15,812 nucleotides of DNA from an uncultured Bacteroidales bacterium. Lineage in GTDB: Bacteria > Bacteroidota > Bacteroidia > Bacteroidales > Muribaculaceae. Below the pieces are notes generated by a model. It ran no database searches. It was not told the DNA's origin and saw only the letters and a program-made list of their open reading frames with translations. How positions within the stretch are numbered: the stretch's first letter is position 1; each line of letters starts with the position of its first letter. The stretch covers positions 1 to 15,812 of the forward strand of contig CASBHZ010000068.1 of NCBI GenBank assembly GCA_949123685.1, in the 5' to 3' direction. Shown here one piece after another: positions 7,579 to 15,004 of this stretch. Made by a program: the position numbers and the translations under genes.

Positions 7579-8658
7579 ATGAAAATAACTGATTTGAAGC
7601 CTCTCTTTCCTTCTGAATACTCCAAGTCCGGAATATTGCTGATCGCAGGTCCCTGCAGTGCGGAAAGCAAACAACAGGTTATTGATACTGCCAAAGCCCT
7701 GAAAGCGGAGGGTGTCGGCATCTTCCGTGCCGGAGTATGGAAACCGCGCACGAAACCTGGAGGATTCGAGGGCATCGGATCCGAAGCCCTTGACTGGCTT
7801 TCCGAAGCAAAGCGACAAACAGGAATGCTCATATCTACAGAAGTTGCTTCTGCGAGTCATCTTCTTGAAGCCGTATCTGCCGGCATCGATGCTGTATGGA
7901 TAGGAGCGCGGACTTCGGCAAATCCGTTTGCCGTGCAAGAGATAGCTGACGCTTTTGCATCAATGAGCCAGAAAGAACGTGACAGCATTGCCGTAATGGT
8001 CAAGAATCCGGTAAATACGGACCTTGAACTTTGGATCGGGGCTATAGAACGTTTCTATGCCGCCGGTGTCAGACGACTCGGCGCAATTCACAGAGGTTTC
8101 TCTTCATATGGCGAACACATATACAGGAACATGCCGGAATGGCGTATCCCGATCGAATTTCACCGCCGGCTGCCGCAGATGACAATGATATGCGACCCGT
8201 CGCACATCGGAGGACAGCGCGAACTTATCGCCCCTTTGGCGATGCAGGCTTTGCGTATGAATTTCGACGGGCTGATCATTGAAAGCCATTGCCATCCGGA
8301 ATGTGCTTTAAGCGACAGCGAACAGCAGATCACCCCAAACGACTTAGGATTATTGATCAAGTCAATAAGAAAACATCCCGAAGAATTATCAGAAGAGATT
8401 CTCTCGGATCTTCGCCGTCAGATTGATGAAATCGATGACAGACTTATCGACATATTGGCACAACGCATGGCAGTGGCTCGCGAAATAGGAAGATTAAAAC
8501 ATGAAAACAACATGTCTGTAGTGCAGCCGGAACGCTACAACAATTTGATCCGAAATCGCGTGGATACGGCTTCAAAACTGAACCTTAACCCGGCATTCAT
8601 GAAACGCATACTTGCCGAAATACATGAAGAGTCTGTAAGACAGCAGTTCGAAATATGA
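7579..8658 (+). CDS. Bifunctional DAHP synthase / chorismate mutase (type II)
   Basis: A 359-residue cytoplasmic fusion. Residues 1 to about 265 are a type I DAHP synthase of the KDO8P-synthase-like class. It joins PEP and erythrose 4-phosphate at the entry to the shikimate pathway; visible motifs are AGPCSAES (23-30), KPRTKPGGFEG (55-65), IGARTSANP (108-116), IHRGFSS (170-176) and DPSHIGG (206-212). Residues of about 272-359 are an AroQ chorismate mutase: LRRQIDEID, AQRMAVAREIG and ESVRQQ give the expected Arg, Arg and Gln positions. The mutase converts chorismate to prephenate and probably also serves as a regulatory domain (known for related fusions). The start leaves only 10 residues before the first barrel strand, as usual. 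It stands alone here rather than beside other aromatic-pathway genes. Confidence 0.93.
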   Translation: MKITDLKPLFPSEYSKSGILLIAGPCSAESKQQVIDTAKALKAEGVGIFRAGVWKPRTKPGGFEGIGSEALDWLSEAKRQTGMLISTEVASASHLLEAVSAGIDAVWIGARTSANPFAVQEIADAFASMSQKERDSIAVMVKNPVNTDLELWIGAIERFYAAGVRRLGAIHRGFSSYGEHIYRNMPEWRIPIEFHRRLPQMTMICDPSHIGGQRELIAPLAMQALRMNFDGLIIESHCHPECALSDSEQQITPNDLGLLIKSIRKHPEELSEEILSDLRRQIDEIDDRLIDILAQRMAVAREIGRLKHENNMSVVQPERYNNLIRNRVDTASKLNLNPAFMKRILAEIHEESVRQQFEI

Positions 8659-8661
8659 GTG

Positions 8662-8689
8662 AAGTAGGTGATAATATAATCACCTACTT
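8662..8689. terminator. Hairpin between convergent genes, probable bidirectional terminator
   Basis: A perfect 11-bp stem: AAGTAGGTGAT (8662-8672) pairs with ATCACCTACTT (8679-8689) around a 6-base loop. It begins 4 bases after the DAHP synthase stop, and its right arm contains the stop codon of the convergent transglutaminase-like gene (8684-8686). Neither side has a strong U-tract, so termination is likely but not textbook. Confidence 0.6.
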
Positions 8690-11317
8690 ACTTAAAACTG
8701 AAAGAATATCTGCCAAGCGGTCTCCAATACCGATCGTATAACCTTGCGTAGCAAAGACAACCCGGTTGAAAGTATCCGCCACAACTACCAACGGACGCTC
8801 ATCGTTTTCCAGATTCAATGATGCCTTAAGTTCGGCAAGCGAAACACCTCCGTTATCTACACCGAAAACCGCTGTTGCTGGTAAGTTTGGAAATGCCTCC
8901 CGGTTGAAGCGCTTCATCTCCCCCTCGCTTCCAAAGAGCAGCATAAGTTTATTCCCTTGTTTCTCGAACTCCTCTTTCAGAAGCGAGATATCGTTAAGGA
9001 TATGTGATGTCGGCTCATTATTAGGTTTAATAAGGGCAAGCACGTAATAGCCACGCCCCGTTGTAGACAATATGCTCTTATCTAATCCGGAAACCTCATC
9101 ATGATAGAGGTTCTCTGCATTTAACGAACCGATAACAGACAATGCGTTGTCATCCTTACGGATTATCAACGGAACTTCAATTGCCTCATTATCCTCGACG
9201 TTAAAGATCTCCCCTCTTGTCAAGACCGAACCGTCTGCCATACGTCTTCCACTAAGCAAGAGATATTTGCCTCTGTCGAGATACATGCCTTCCGAGGCTA
9301 TCTCTTTCAATCCGTCTCCTTCTCCATATTCCAATTGAACGGGAATGCCATTATTTATTCCGGAAACGGAGAATTGCGAATAGTATTTAGGGTTCTCAAG
9401 TCTGCCGTCTTTACTATATGATATGTTTACTTTCCCTTTTCCTGTTACGGATACATCCTCAAGACTATCTCCCTTATCAAACTTAACATCTACCCATTCT
9501 CCCGAACTGGAAGCATACTGGGTCTTGCCTGTGACTGGATCAATACGCGAAGGGATGCCGAGACTGCGTGCTACTGACACGAAGAATATGCTTCGTGAAC
9601 GGGGATCCGCTATCGCCGTGCGCCACACTGCGCGAGGATCCATCCTGAGAGAAGAAGGATTGCCAACGGTGTCAATCTTTATATTCGATGCTGTCCATGC
9701 AACCAATTTTGAAGGATCCTGACGATATATTGCCGCATCCGAAGGTGAAATCTCGCCTGAGAAAAAGGCTTTATACGGCACGAGCCATTCATTCTCCACC
9801 CGAGGATTAAGTACATAATCAACAAATAACGGAGTCTGCGATATCTGCGTATTTTCAAGATTATCAAGAAGCACTTCAATCGGCACATCGCGACGATCCT
9901 TTTCGCTTATGGCACAAAGAAGATCCAATGCCATATCCCTTTTTTCAAGTTCACATCGCTCCACGAAACCGAGAATATTATTGCCATTGCCTCTCGCTTC
10001 CGTCAATATTTTGCAGAACTTATCCCTATTTACTCCAAGCCTGGCAGATTCCCGGTGTGCCATTTCAGCATTAAAGAAAGTTGAAGTATAAGCTTTCCGT
10101 ATGCTGTCTTCAATAGCCAACCTGCGTGCATTTTCATTTTCAGATTCTTCAGAAACAGTAGGCAATTGCCCTGATTGAAACGGAGGAACTATATCCATTT
10201 CGAAAGTTCCGGTATAATCATTAGATTTATCCAATACCACTTCAAGTATGTCGGATTGTGACGGGTTCCCTTTCCCAAAACCGAAATAATCGTCATCCGT
10301 AGCCCATACTATAATGTCGCCTAATCCCCCAAGCAATGAGGCGTGCCCCTTGGAATCGGATATTTTCTGCACGGCAGGGAAAAACTCGGCATAATTATAT
10401 ATGCAAAAATTCACTTTTGCCCCTTCCAGCGGCTTCCCGCTTTTATCTTTAACACACACTTTCAATTCCCCTACTGGTGCATAATTGGATGTCACGTTTA
10501 TCGTTGTCTGCAAGGGTTCCGTTTTCAATACCTCTTCGGGGCCGTCATAAGGTCCGAAAACTTTTGTAGTCATTAGCATTCCGCGTGATGCAGGAGCGTT
10601 GAACCAAGCAATATTAAGAGCCGGTGCCGGCTCACAGGCTCCCAGAAAATACCATTTGCCGTCAGCCCAAGCTTCCACCCAGGCATGATTGTCATCCGTA
10701 TGCGCCCATCTCGGGGTATATACCTGCCTTGCAGGAATACCGACAGACCTCAAAGCGGCAACGGTGAATGTAGATTCCTCTCCGCAACGGCCTATAGCCT
10801 GACTCAATGAACTCAGCGGACCGCTTGTACGGGCATCGGAAGGCTGATAAGTCAACTTTTCATGACACCAATGGTTCACTTCCAGAATCGCGTCATACAT
10901 TGAAAGATTCCGGACCCTGCCCTTAAGTTCATCATAGAAAACTATACGGCTCATATCCAGATTCTCATTATTGACACGCACCGGCAACACAAAATGTTTA
11001 AATTCACGTTCCGGAACCTGCTTTCCCCATGGCATCTCATCTCTCGCTTTTAATGAATATAAAACGTTCGATAGAAAAAACTCAGGTGAATATGCTGCAA
11101 TATCAGGTGTCTGCATGTATGCATAAAGCCATTTCATCCCCTCTCTCGAATCCTGTTCAAGAGTATCAAGCGACTGATGTGAAAACGGATACAACGCACT
11201 CACGAGCTTTAGCCTTTCATTAAAATCCCTATCCACATTTTTAGATGGAGTAAATACGCTTGCCGTTACAAGAATTTGACAAGACGCCATAATCACGAGT
11301 GCCAATATCTTTCTCAT
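8684..11317 (-). CDS. Large exported transglutaminase-like domain protein
   Basis: An 877-residue protein with an N-terminal signal peptide (cleavage near residue 20, no lipobox). A transglutaminase-like core lies at about 140-235. Cys178 sits in RCGEESTF, His211 in NHAWVEAW, and the acidic position of the triad is probably Glu229 in ACEP. A beta-rich segment with a carboxypeptidase-regulatory-like look follows (SGKPLEGAKVNFCIYN, ~283-340). A second region at about 560-612 aligns with the first core (SIFFVSVARSLGIPSR against STFTVAALRSVGIPAR), but Pro572 and Gly606 replace Cys and His. The last ~120 residues resemble a thioredoxin-like fold without CxxC (YYVLALIKPN, RPLVVVADTFNRVVF). Such folds include peptidases, transglutaminases and peptide:N-glycanases; the reaction here is unknown. 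Its ATG overlaps the cutC stop by 4 bases, so it is the third gene of the fucosidase operon. Confidence 0.82.
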   Translation of the reverse strand: MRKILALVIMASCQILVTASVFTPSKNVDRDFNERLKLVSALYPFSHQSLDTLEQDSREGMKWLYAYMQTPDIAAYSPEFFLSNVLYSLKARDEMPWGKQVPEREFKHFVLPVRVNNENLDMSRIVFYDELKGRVRNLSMYDAILEVNHWCHEKLTYQPSDARTSGPLSSLSQAIGRCGEESTFTVAALRSVGIPARQVYTPRWAHTDDNHAWVEAWADGKWYFLGACEPAPALNIAWFNAPASRGMLMTTKVFGPYDGPEEVLKTEPLQTTINVTSNYAPVGELKVCVKDKSGKPLEGAKVNFCIYNYAEFFPAVQKISDSKGHASLLGGLGDIIVWATDDDYFGFGKGNPSQSDILEVVLDKSNDYTGTFEMDIVPPFQSGQLPTVSEESENENARRLAIEDSIRKAYTSTFFNAEMAHRESARLGVNRDKFCKILTEARGNGNNILGFVERCELEKRDMALDLLCAISEKDRRDVPIEVLLDNLENTQISQTPLFVDYVLNPRVENEWLVPYKAFFSGEISPSDAAIYRQDPSKLVAWTASNIKIDTVGNPSSLRMDPRAVWRTAIADPRSRSIFFVSVARSLGIPSRIDPVTGKTQYASSSGEWVDVKFDKGDSLEDVSVTGKGKVNISYSKDGRLENPKYYSQFSVSGINNGIPVQLEYGEGDGLKEIASEGMYLDRGKYLLLSGRRMADGSVLTRGEIFNVEDNEAIEVPLIIRKDDNALSVIGSLNAENLYHDEVSGLDKSILSTTGRGYYVLALIKPNNEPTSHILNDISLLKEEFEKQGNKLMLLFGSEGEMKRFNREAFPNLPATAVFGVDNGGVSLAELKASLNLENDERPLVVVADTFNRVVFATQGYTIGIGDRLADILSVLSK

Positions 11318-12081
11318 ACTAATTTCGATTGCAATTCTTTTACTATGGTAGACGATGTAGCATACCGATAATATTCATTAGCATCCCCGGCTCCCATACC
11401 TACTCCATCTCGGCGGAAACACATGCGGCTTTCCACCATCTCTTTTGCCGAGGCATGAATTTCCGAAACGCCCGTGGCATCTATAATATTACGTATATTC
11501 CGAGGAGTGACGCCGGCACCGGGCATTATGGAAATCCTTCCTGCTGCCCTCTCTCTCAGTTCAGCTAACAAAGTAACACCTTTTTCTGCAGATTGAGCCA
11601 TACCTGATGTAAGGATCCTGTCAAATCCAAGTCTTATTACCGTCTCCAACGCCTCGAAAGGATCACGGCACAGATCAAAAGCGCGATGAAATGTTGTGGT
11701 CACGACCTGCCCTCCGGATAGTGATTGCCTTATGGCATCCAAGACCTTTTCACAGGCATACTCATCCACCTCACCATCGGAAGTCAACGCACCGAAAACA
11801 ATTCCATCTACCTGAGCACCCACAGCATAAGCAGTGTCCTGCACACACTGCATCAATTCCTTGTCGCTATAAAGGAAATCACCTGGACGCGGACGGATCA
11901 ATATATTGACAGGAACCGGCTCAAGCAGCCTGCGACTCTTCCATAGCGCCTGCTCTATCAAACCGGCAGAGGGCGTAATGCCTCCTGCCTCCAGAGCACT
12001 GCAAAGCTCTATGCGGTCCGCACCTCCGTTAATTGCGGCTCCAACACTATCAATATCCGCACAACAAATCTCAAGTATCAT
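11314..12081 (-). CDS. cutC: CutC family protein
   Basis: A 255-residue TIM-barrel protein of the CutC family. Typical motifs are GADRIELCSALEAGGITPS (20-38), IRPRPGDFLY (62-71), FHRAFD (131-136), ILTSG (156-160), IMPGAGV (185-191) and EIHASA (207-212). There is no signal peptide, so it is cytoplasmic. The family is named for copper homeostasis in E. coli, but that phenotype has been attributed to the small RNA MicL encoded within the E. coli cutC gene, so the protein's own reaction is unsettled. Here it is coupled at both ends. Its ATG overlaps the fucosidase stop (12078-12081), and its stop overlaps the start of the transglutaminase-like gene (11314-11317). That setting suggests a carbohydrate or glycoprotein role rather than copper export (inference). 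Confidence 0.93.
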   Translation of the reverse strand: MILEICCADIDSVGAAINGGADRIELCSALEAGGITPSAGLIEQALWKSRRLLEPVPVNILIRPRPGDFLYSDKELMQCVQDTAYAVGAQVDGIVFGALTSDGEVDEYACEKVLDAIRQSLSGGQVVTTTFHRAFDLCRDPFEALETVIRLGFDRILTSGMAQSAEKGVTLLAELRERAAGRISIMPGAGVTPRNIRNIIDATGVSEIHASAKEMVESRMCFRRDGVGMGAGDANEYYRYATSSTIVKELQSKLV

Positions 12082-13388
12082 ATCTCCACTTCAATTATAT
12101 AATCGTCACAATCCGGAACTGACGGTAGCATTACCGTCAAGCCCTCTTTTGATCTTTTAAAATCTAATTTTCTTTTTCCCGCAAATTCTTTTACGCTTCT
12201 AACCTTTGCAGTATAAGGCACGAATATATTTCCCGATTCCGGGGTGATAACATGCAAGAAAAGACGGTTGTCTTTCATTGTTGCTGTCCCCCACGGCTGA
12301 GATCCGAATGGGGATCCCTGCGTGCCATAAACAGTCTCGCCATTTTCCCGCAACCATTTCCCCATATCCCGCAGACGGTCAAGCGATGCGGCAGGTAGCT
12401 CCCCATTAGGCTGTGGTCCTATATTAAGGAGCAGATTAGCACCCATACCTGCCGTCTTGACGAGATAACGTATCAAGGTGCGGGAATCTTTATAAGAAGT
12501 GTCTTCTACCTTATATCCCCACATTCCGTTCATAGTCTGGCACGTTTCAAGTGGAAGGTTGCTTATCCCATTCTCACCACTATAACCTGCCGTATTCTCT
12601 CCGGGCACATCGCGTTCAAAAATCTGGATGTCCTCACCGGGAAATGGAGGCTTATGATGATTATTGCCTATGAGGCAACCGGGTTGAAGCTTATGTATCA
12701 TAGCATACTGTTCGGGAAGTTGCCAATCGAAAGGAACTTTATCCTCATCATGATCCCACCAGCCATCAAACCAGATAGCCCGCACAGGACCATAATTTGT
12801 CAGCAATTCCGTAAGCTGACGATTCATGAACCCATAATATGAGTTCCAGTCACTCTTCAGTGAATCTCGACCGGTTGTATGCCCCGTGCGTCCGATCGGA
12901 TAGTCTTCACGTCCCCAATCAAGATGTGAATAATAGAGGTGAAGTTTTATATCCTGTGAATGACATTCATCAGCAAGCTCCTTAAGCACGTCTCGCCCGA
13001 AAGGGGTACCATCAACAATATTATAATCGCTCTCGGAAGTCTTGAACATAGAAAAGCCGTCATGATGCCTCGTTGTGAAGCAGATATACTTCGCTCCCGA
13101 ATCTTTGATAGCCGACACCCATTCTTTCGCATCGAAATCAGCCGGATAAAAACCGCGAGCATGTTTGGAATATTCAGAATGCAGAGGTCCGTAATTCAAA
13201 TACCATTCTCCGCGCGCGTACATACTGTAGATACCCCAATGTATAAAGATTCCGAATCTGTCATTGGAAAACTCAACCTGACTGCGCTTCACTTCATCAG
13301 ATGGCGCATAATCACTCGCGGTCGCCAATCCTGAAGTAATAACCAGAATCAGCATAATTGCAGTCAAGATAATATTTCTGTTCATCAT
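12078..13388 (-). CDS. Exported alpha-L-fucosidase, GH29
   Basis: A 436-residue glycoside hydrolase family 29 enzyme, a retaining alpha-L-fucosidase that removes fucose from glycans. A signal peptide occupies about residues 1-25 (cleavage near ATAS-DY); with no lipobox cysteine, the protein should be periplasmic or secreted. GH29 features are FGIFIHWGIYS (45-55), GAKYICFTTRHHDGF (98-112) and the probable nucleophile Asp208 in AIWFDGWWD. Later come the ETCQTMNGMWGY segment (281-292) and LLLNIGPQPNG (319-329). The acid/base is not certain; Glu258 and Glu281 are candidates. The length matches a catalytic barrel plus a short C-terminal beta domain. Two adjacent ATG codons (13388, 13385) could start it. 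It is the first gene of the operon with cutC and the transglutaminase-like gene, under the promoter at 13498-13529. Linkage preference cannot be told from sequence alone. Confidence 0.93.
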   Translation of the reverse strand: MMNRNIILTAIMLILVITSGLATASDYAPSDEVKRSQVEFSNDRFGIFIHWGIYSMYARGEWYLNYGPLHSEYSKHARGFYPADFDAKEWVSAIKDSGAKYICFTTRHHDGFSMFKTSESDYNIVDGTPFGRDVLKELADECHSQDIKLHLYYSHLDWGREDYPIGRTGHTTGRDSLKSDWNSYYGFMNRQLTELLTNYGPVRAIWFDGWWDHDEDKVPFDWQLPEQYAMIHKLQPGCLIGNNHHKPPFPGEDIQIFERDVPGENTAGYSGENGISNLPLETCQTMNGMWGYKVEDTSYKDSRTLIRYLVKTAGMGANLLLNIGPQPNGELPAASLDRLRDMGKWLRENGETVYGTQGSPFGSQPWGTATMKDNRLFLHVITPESGNIFVPYTAKVRSVKEFAGKRKLDFKRSKEGLTVMLPSVPDCDDYIIEVEI

Positions 13389-13415
13389 CTAAGTAAGTAA
13401 TAATACTAAGAAGCT

Positions 13416-13479
13416 AAGTATGACTCGCAAAAAGATGCGTTGACTAATCAATACATTGAATAATTTCGATGTCATACTT
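13416..13479 (-). promoter_or_regulatory. Inverted repeat in the fucosidase operon leader
   Basis: A perfect 9-base inverted repeat (AAGTATGAC at 13416-13424 and GTCATACTT at 13471-13479) encloses 46 bases. That interior holds smaller possible hairpins: CGCA/TGCG around 13426-13439, TTGA/TCAA around 13439-13450, and an alternative TCAA/TTGA pairing further in. It lies between the predicted transcription start and the fucosidase ATG. It may fold as a branched leader RNA or serve as a regulator site. I do not recognise a known riboswitch. Confidence 0.4.
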
Positions 13480-13497
13480 TTTTAAATAATTTATAGG

Positions 13498-13529
13498 CAA
13501 ATGTAATGGTTTAAATCCATTTATCCAAG
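13498..13529 (-). promoter_or_regulatory. Predicted promoter of fucosidase-cutC-transglutaminase operon
   Basis: On the minus strand CTTG (13526-13529), a 20-base spacer, and TACATTTG (13498-13505) match the Bacteroidetes pattern, with one mismatch in the -33 TTTG. Transcription would start near 13490, leaving a leader of about 100 bases that contains the inverted repeat. Confidence 0.68.
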
Positions 13530-13578
13530 TTGGTCTGGCTAACATCATCAAATATCATGCAAAAAAATTAAAACTCCA

Positions 13579-13609
13579 TTGCTTCTATTAAGAAAAAGTA
13601 TTTAATTTG
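13579..13609 (+). promoter_or_regulatory. Predicted promoter of prmC-recX-comF
   Basis: TTG at 13579-13581, a 20-base spacer, and TTAATTTG at 13602-13609 match the Bacteroidetes consensus with one mismatch in the -7 element. The start of transcription would be near 13616, about 30 bases before the prmC ATG. It lies back to back with the fucosidase promoter, about 50 bases away. Confidence 0.6.
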
Positions 13610-13645
13610 TAATTAAGAAGTTGTTTAAAAACAAGAAATTGTTTA

Positions 13646-14509
13646 ATGGAGAATACAGAAATTTCTATCGCGCAACTGTCGCGACAAATACAAACTAAGC
13701 TGACCCCGATTTATGGCGAGGGTGAGGCAAAGGCTATGGTCCGGTTGATCTTTCATTCACTCAAAGGATGGAGTCTAACAGACATGATAATCCACGCCGA
13801 TAATATTGTATCTCCATATGTGCTGGAAAAAACTGAAAAAATAATTTCACGCCTGTTAGATAACGAACCTATACAATATATCCTCGGTGAGGCATATTTT
13901 TATGGCATGAACTTAAAGGTCGATAATTCTACCCTCATACCAAGACCGGAGACTGAGGAACTGGTTGACATTATTGTTCATGAAAACCAATCGCACAAGG
14001 ACCTGAACATACTTGATATCGGCACAGGTTCCGGAGCTATAGCCATAGCATTATCGCGCAACCTTCCATTCTCAAACGTTGATGCAATAGACATTTCCGA
14101 AAATGCCTTGAAAATTGCCAATGAAAATGCTCGTAATCTACATACACATATCGGTTTCACTAAGGCTGATATATTCAAATTCGAACCTAAAACGGATTAT
14201 TACGACATTATCGTCAGCAATCCGCCATATATTGATGAATCGGAGAAAGATTCGATGGATAGCAACGTCCTTGAATACGAACCACATCAGGCATTATTCG
14301 TACCTGATGAAAATCCACTGATATATTACATACGTATCACAGAAACTGCAAAAGATTCCTTAAAACAGCGCGGACACTTATACTTCGAGATTAACCCAAG
14401 ACATGCCGAAGAGCTTGCTGAATATCTAAACAAAAAAGGATACATGGACATTGAAATTGTAAAGGATATTAATGGCAAAAAACGGTTCATAAAATGCGTT
14501 AAACAATGA
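13646..14509 (+). CDS. prmC: Peptide chain release factor N5-glutamine methyltransferase
   Basis: A 287-residue cytoplasmic SAM-dependent methyltransferase that methylates the glutamine of the GGQ motif in release factors RF1 and RF2, raising termination efficiency. The N-terminal helical domain (about 1-95) contacts the release factor, and EPIQYILGEAYFYG (74-87) is characteristic. The catalytic domain shows IPRPETEELV (98-107), the SAM-binding LDIGTGSGAIAIAL (123-136), the acidic DAIDIS (146-151) and the catalytic NPPY (192-195). The length is normal. Its TGA overlaps the recX ATG by four bases (14506-14509), and it is the first gene of a three-gene operon. The start at 13646 fits the family length and sits downstream of an A/T-rich leader. 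Confidence 0.95.
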   Translation: MENTEISIAQLSRQIQTKLTPIYGEGEAKAMVRLIFHSLKGWSLTDMIIHADNIVSPYVLEKTEKIISRLLDNEPIQYILGEAYFYGMNLKVDNSTLIPRPETEELVDIIVHENQSHKDLNILDIGTGSGAIAIALSRNLPFSNVDAIDISENALKIANENARNLHTHIGFTKADIFKFEPKTDYYDIIVSNPPYIDESEKDSMDSNVLEYEPHQALFVPDENPLIYYIRITETAKDSLKQRGHLYFEINPRHAEELAEYLNKKGYMDIEIVKDINGKKRFIKCVKQ

Positions 14510-14994
14510 TCAAGAAAAAAACTGCAAATCCAGATACACTCCGTTTAAAGATGGCAGACCTTTGCGCAAGATCGGAGCAATGCGAATATGAGATACGCGA
14601 AAAATTAAGGAAACAGATGTTGCCTTCTTCAGAAATAGAAAAGATACTCTCGTTTCTCATCAAAGAACGATTCATTGACAACTCAAGATACGCACACAGC
14701 TTCACCAACGACAAGGTCCGCTTTTCCGGATGGGGGCGCAATAAAATAAGGCAGGCACTCGCATTGCGGCGGATACCTTCACAAATGATCTCGGAAGCTC
14801 TAAGCGAGATAGACCAAGAAGAATACAATTCAGCTTTGTTTAAGGCAGCTAATGCCAAAGCAAAAAATCTTGATCTCGAAGAATACGATGACCGGGCACG
14901 CCTTTACAGACACCTGCTATCCCGAGGATACGAATCTTCACTCATCTCCGATGCAATTAGGTGTATACGCAGATCCCGGTCAGAAAATTCTTGA
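14506..14994 (+). CDS. recX: RecX-family regulatory protein
   Basis: A 162-residue helical protein matching RecX, which binds RecA filaments and usually limits recombinase activity. Three-helix repeats are visible: LCARSEQCEYEIREKL (~19-34), LSFLIKERFIDNSRYAHSF (~48-66) with GWGRNKIRQALALRRIP (75-91), and the C-terminal LYRHLLSRGYESSLISDAI (~132-150). The length fits the family. Its ATG overlaps the prmC stop, a sign of coupled translation. recA is not in the window. Its stop lies 10 bases before the preferred comF start. Confidence 0.88.
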   Translation: MIKKKTANPDTLRLKMADLCARSEQCEYEIREKLRKQMLPSSEIEKILSFLIKERFIDNSRYAHSFTNDKVRFSGWGRNKIRQALALRRIPSQMISEALSEIDQEEYNSALFKAANAKAKNLDLEEYDDRARLYRHLLSRGYESSLISDAIRCIRRSRSENS

Positions 14995-15004
14995 AAAATT
15001 TGTA

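Noticed and set aside
7564..7938. Open frames antisense to the DAHP synthase gene
   Set aside because: They lie wholly opposite a strongly recognisable coding sequence, and their products are low-complexity and unlike any family I know.
6795..13400. Recurring ACTTACTTA near 6799, 8690 and 13391
   Set aside because: A 9-base AT-rich word in unrelated positions and contexts; no consistent distance to starts or stops, so chance is the better reading.
14852..15004. Longer ComF start overlapping recX by 143 bases
   Set aside because: The extra residues fit no ComF N-terminus and lie inside recX in another frame; the ATG at 15005 directly follows recX.
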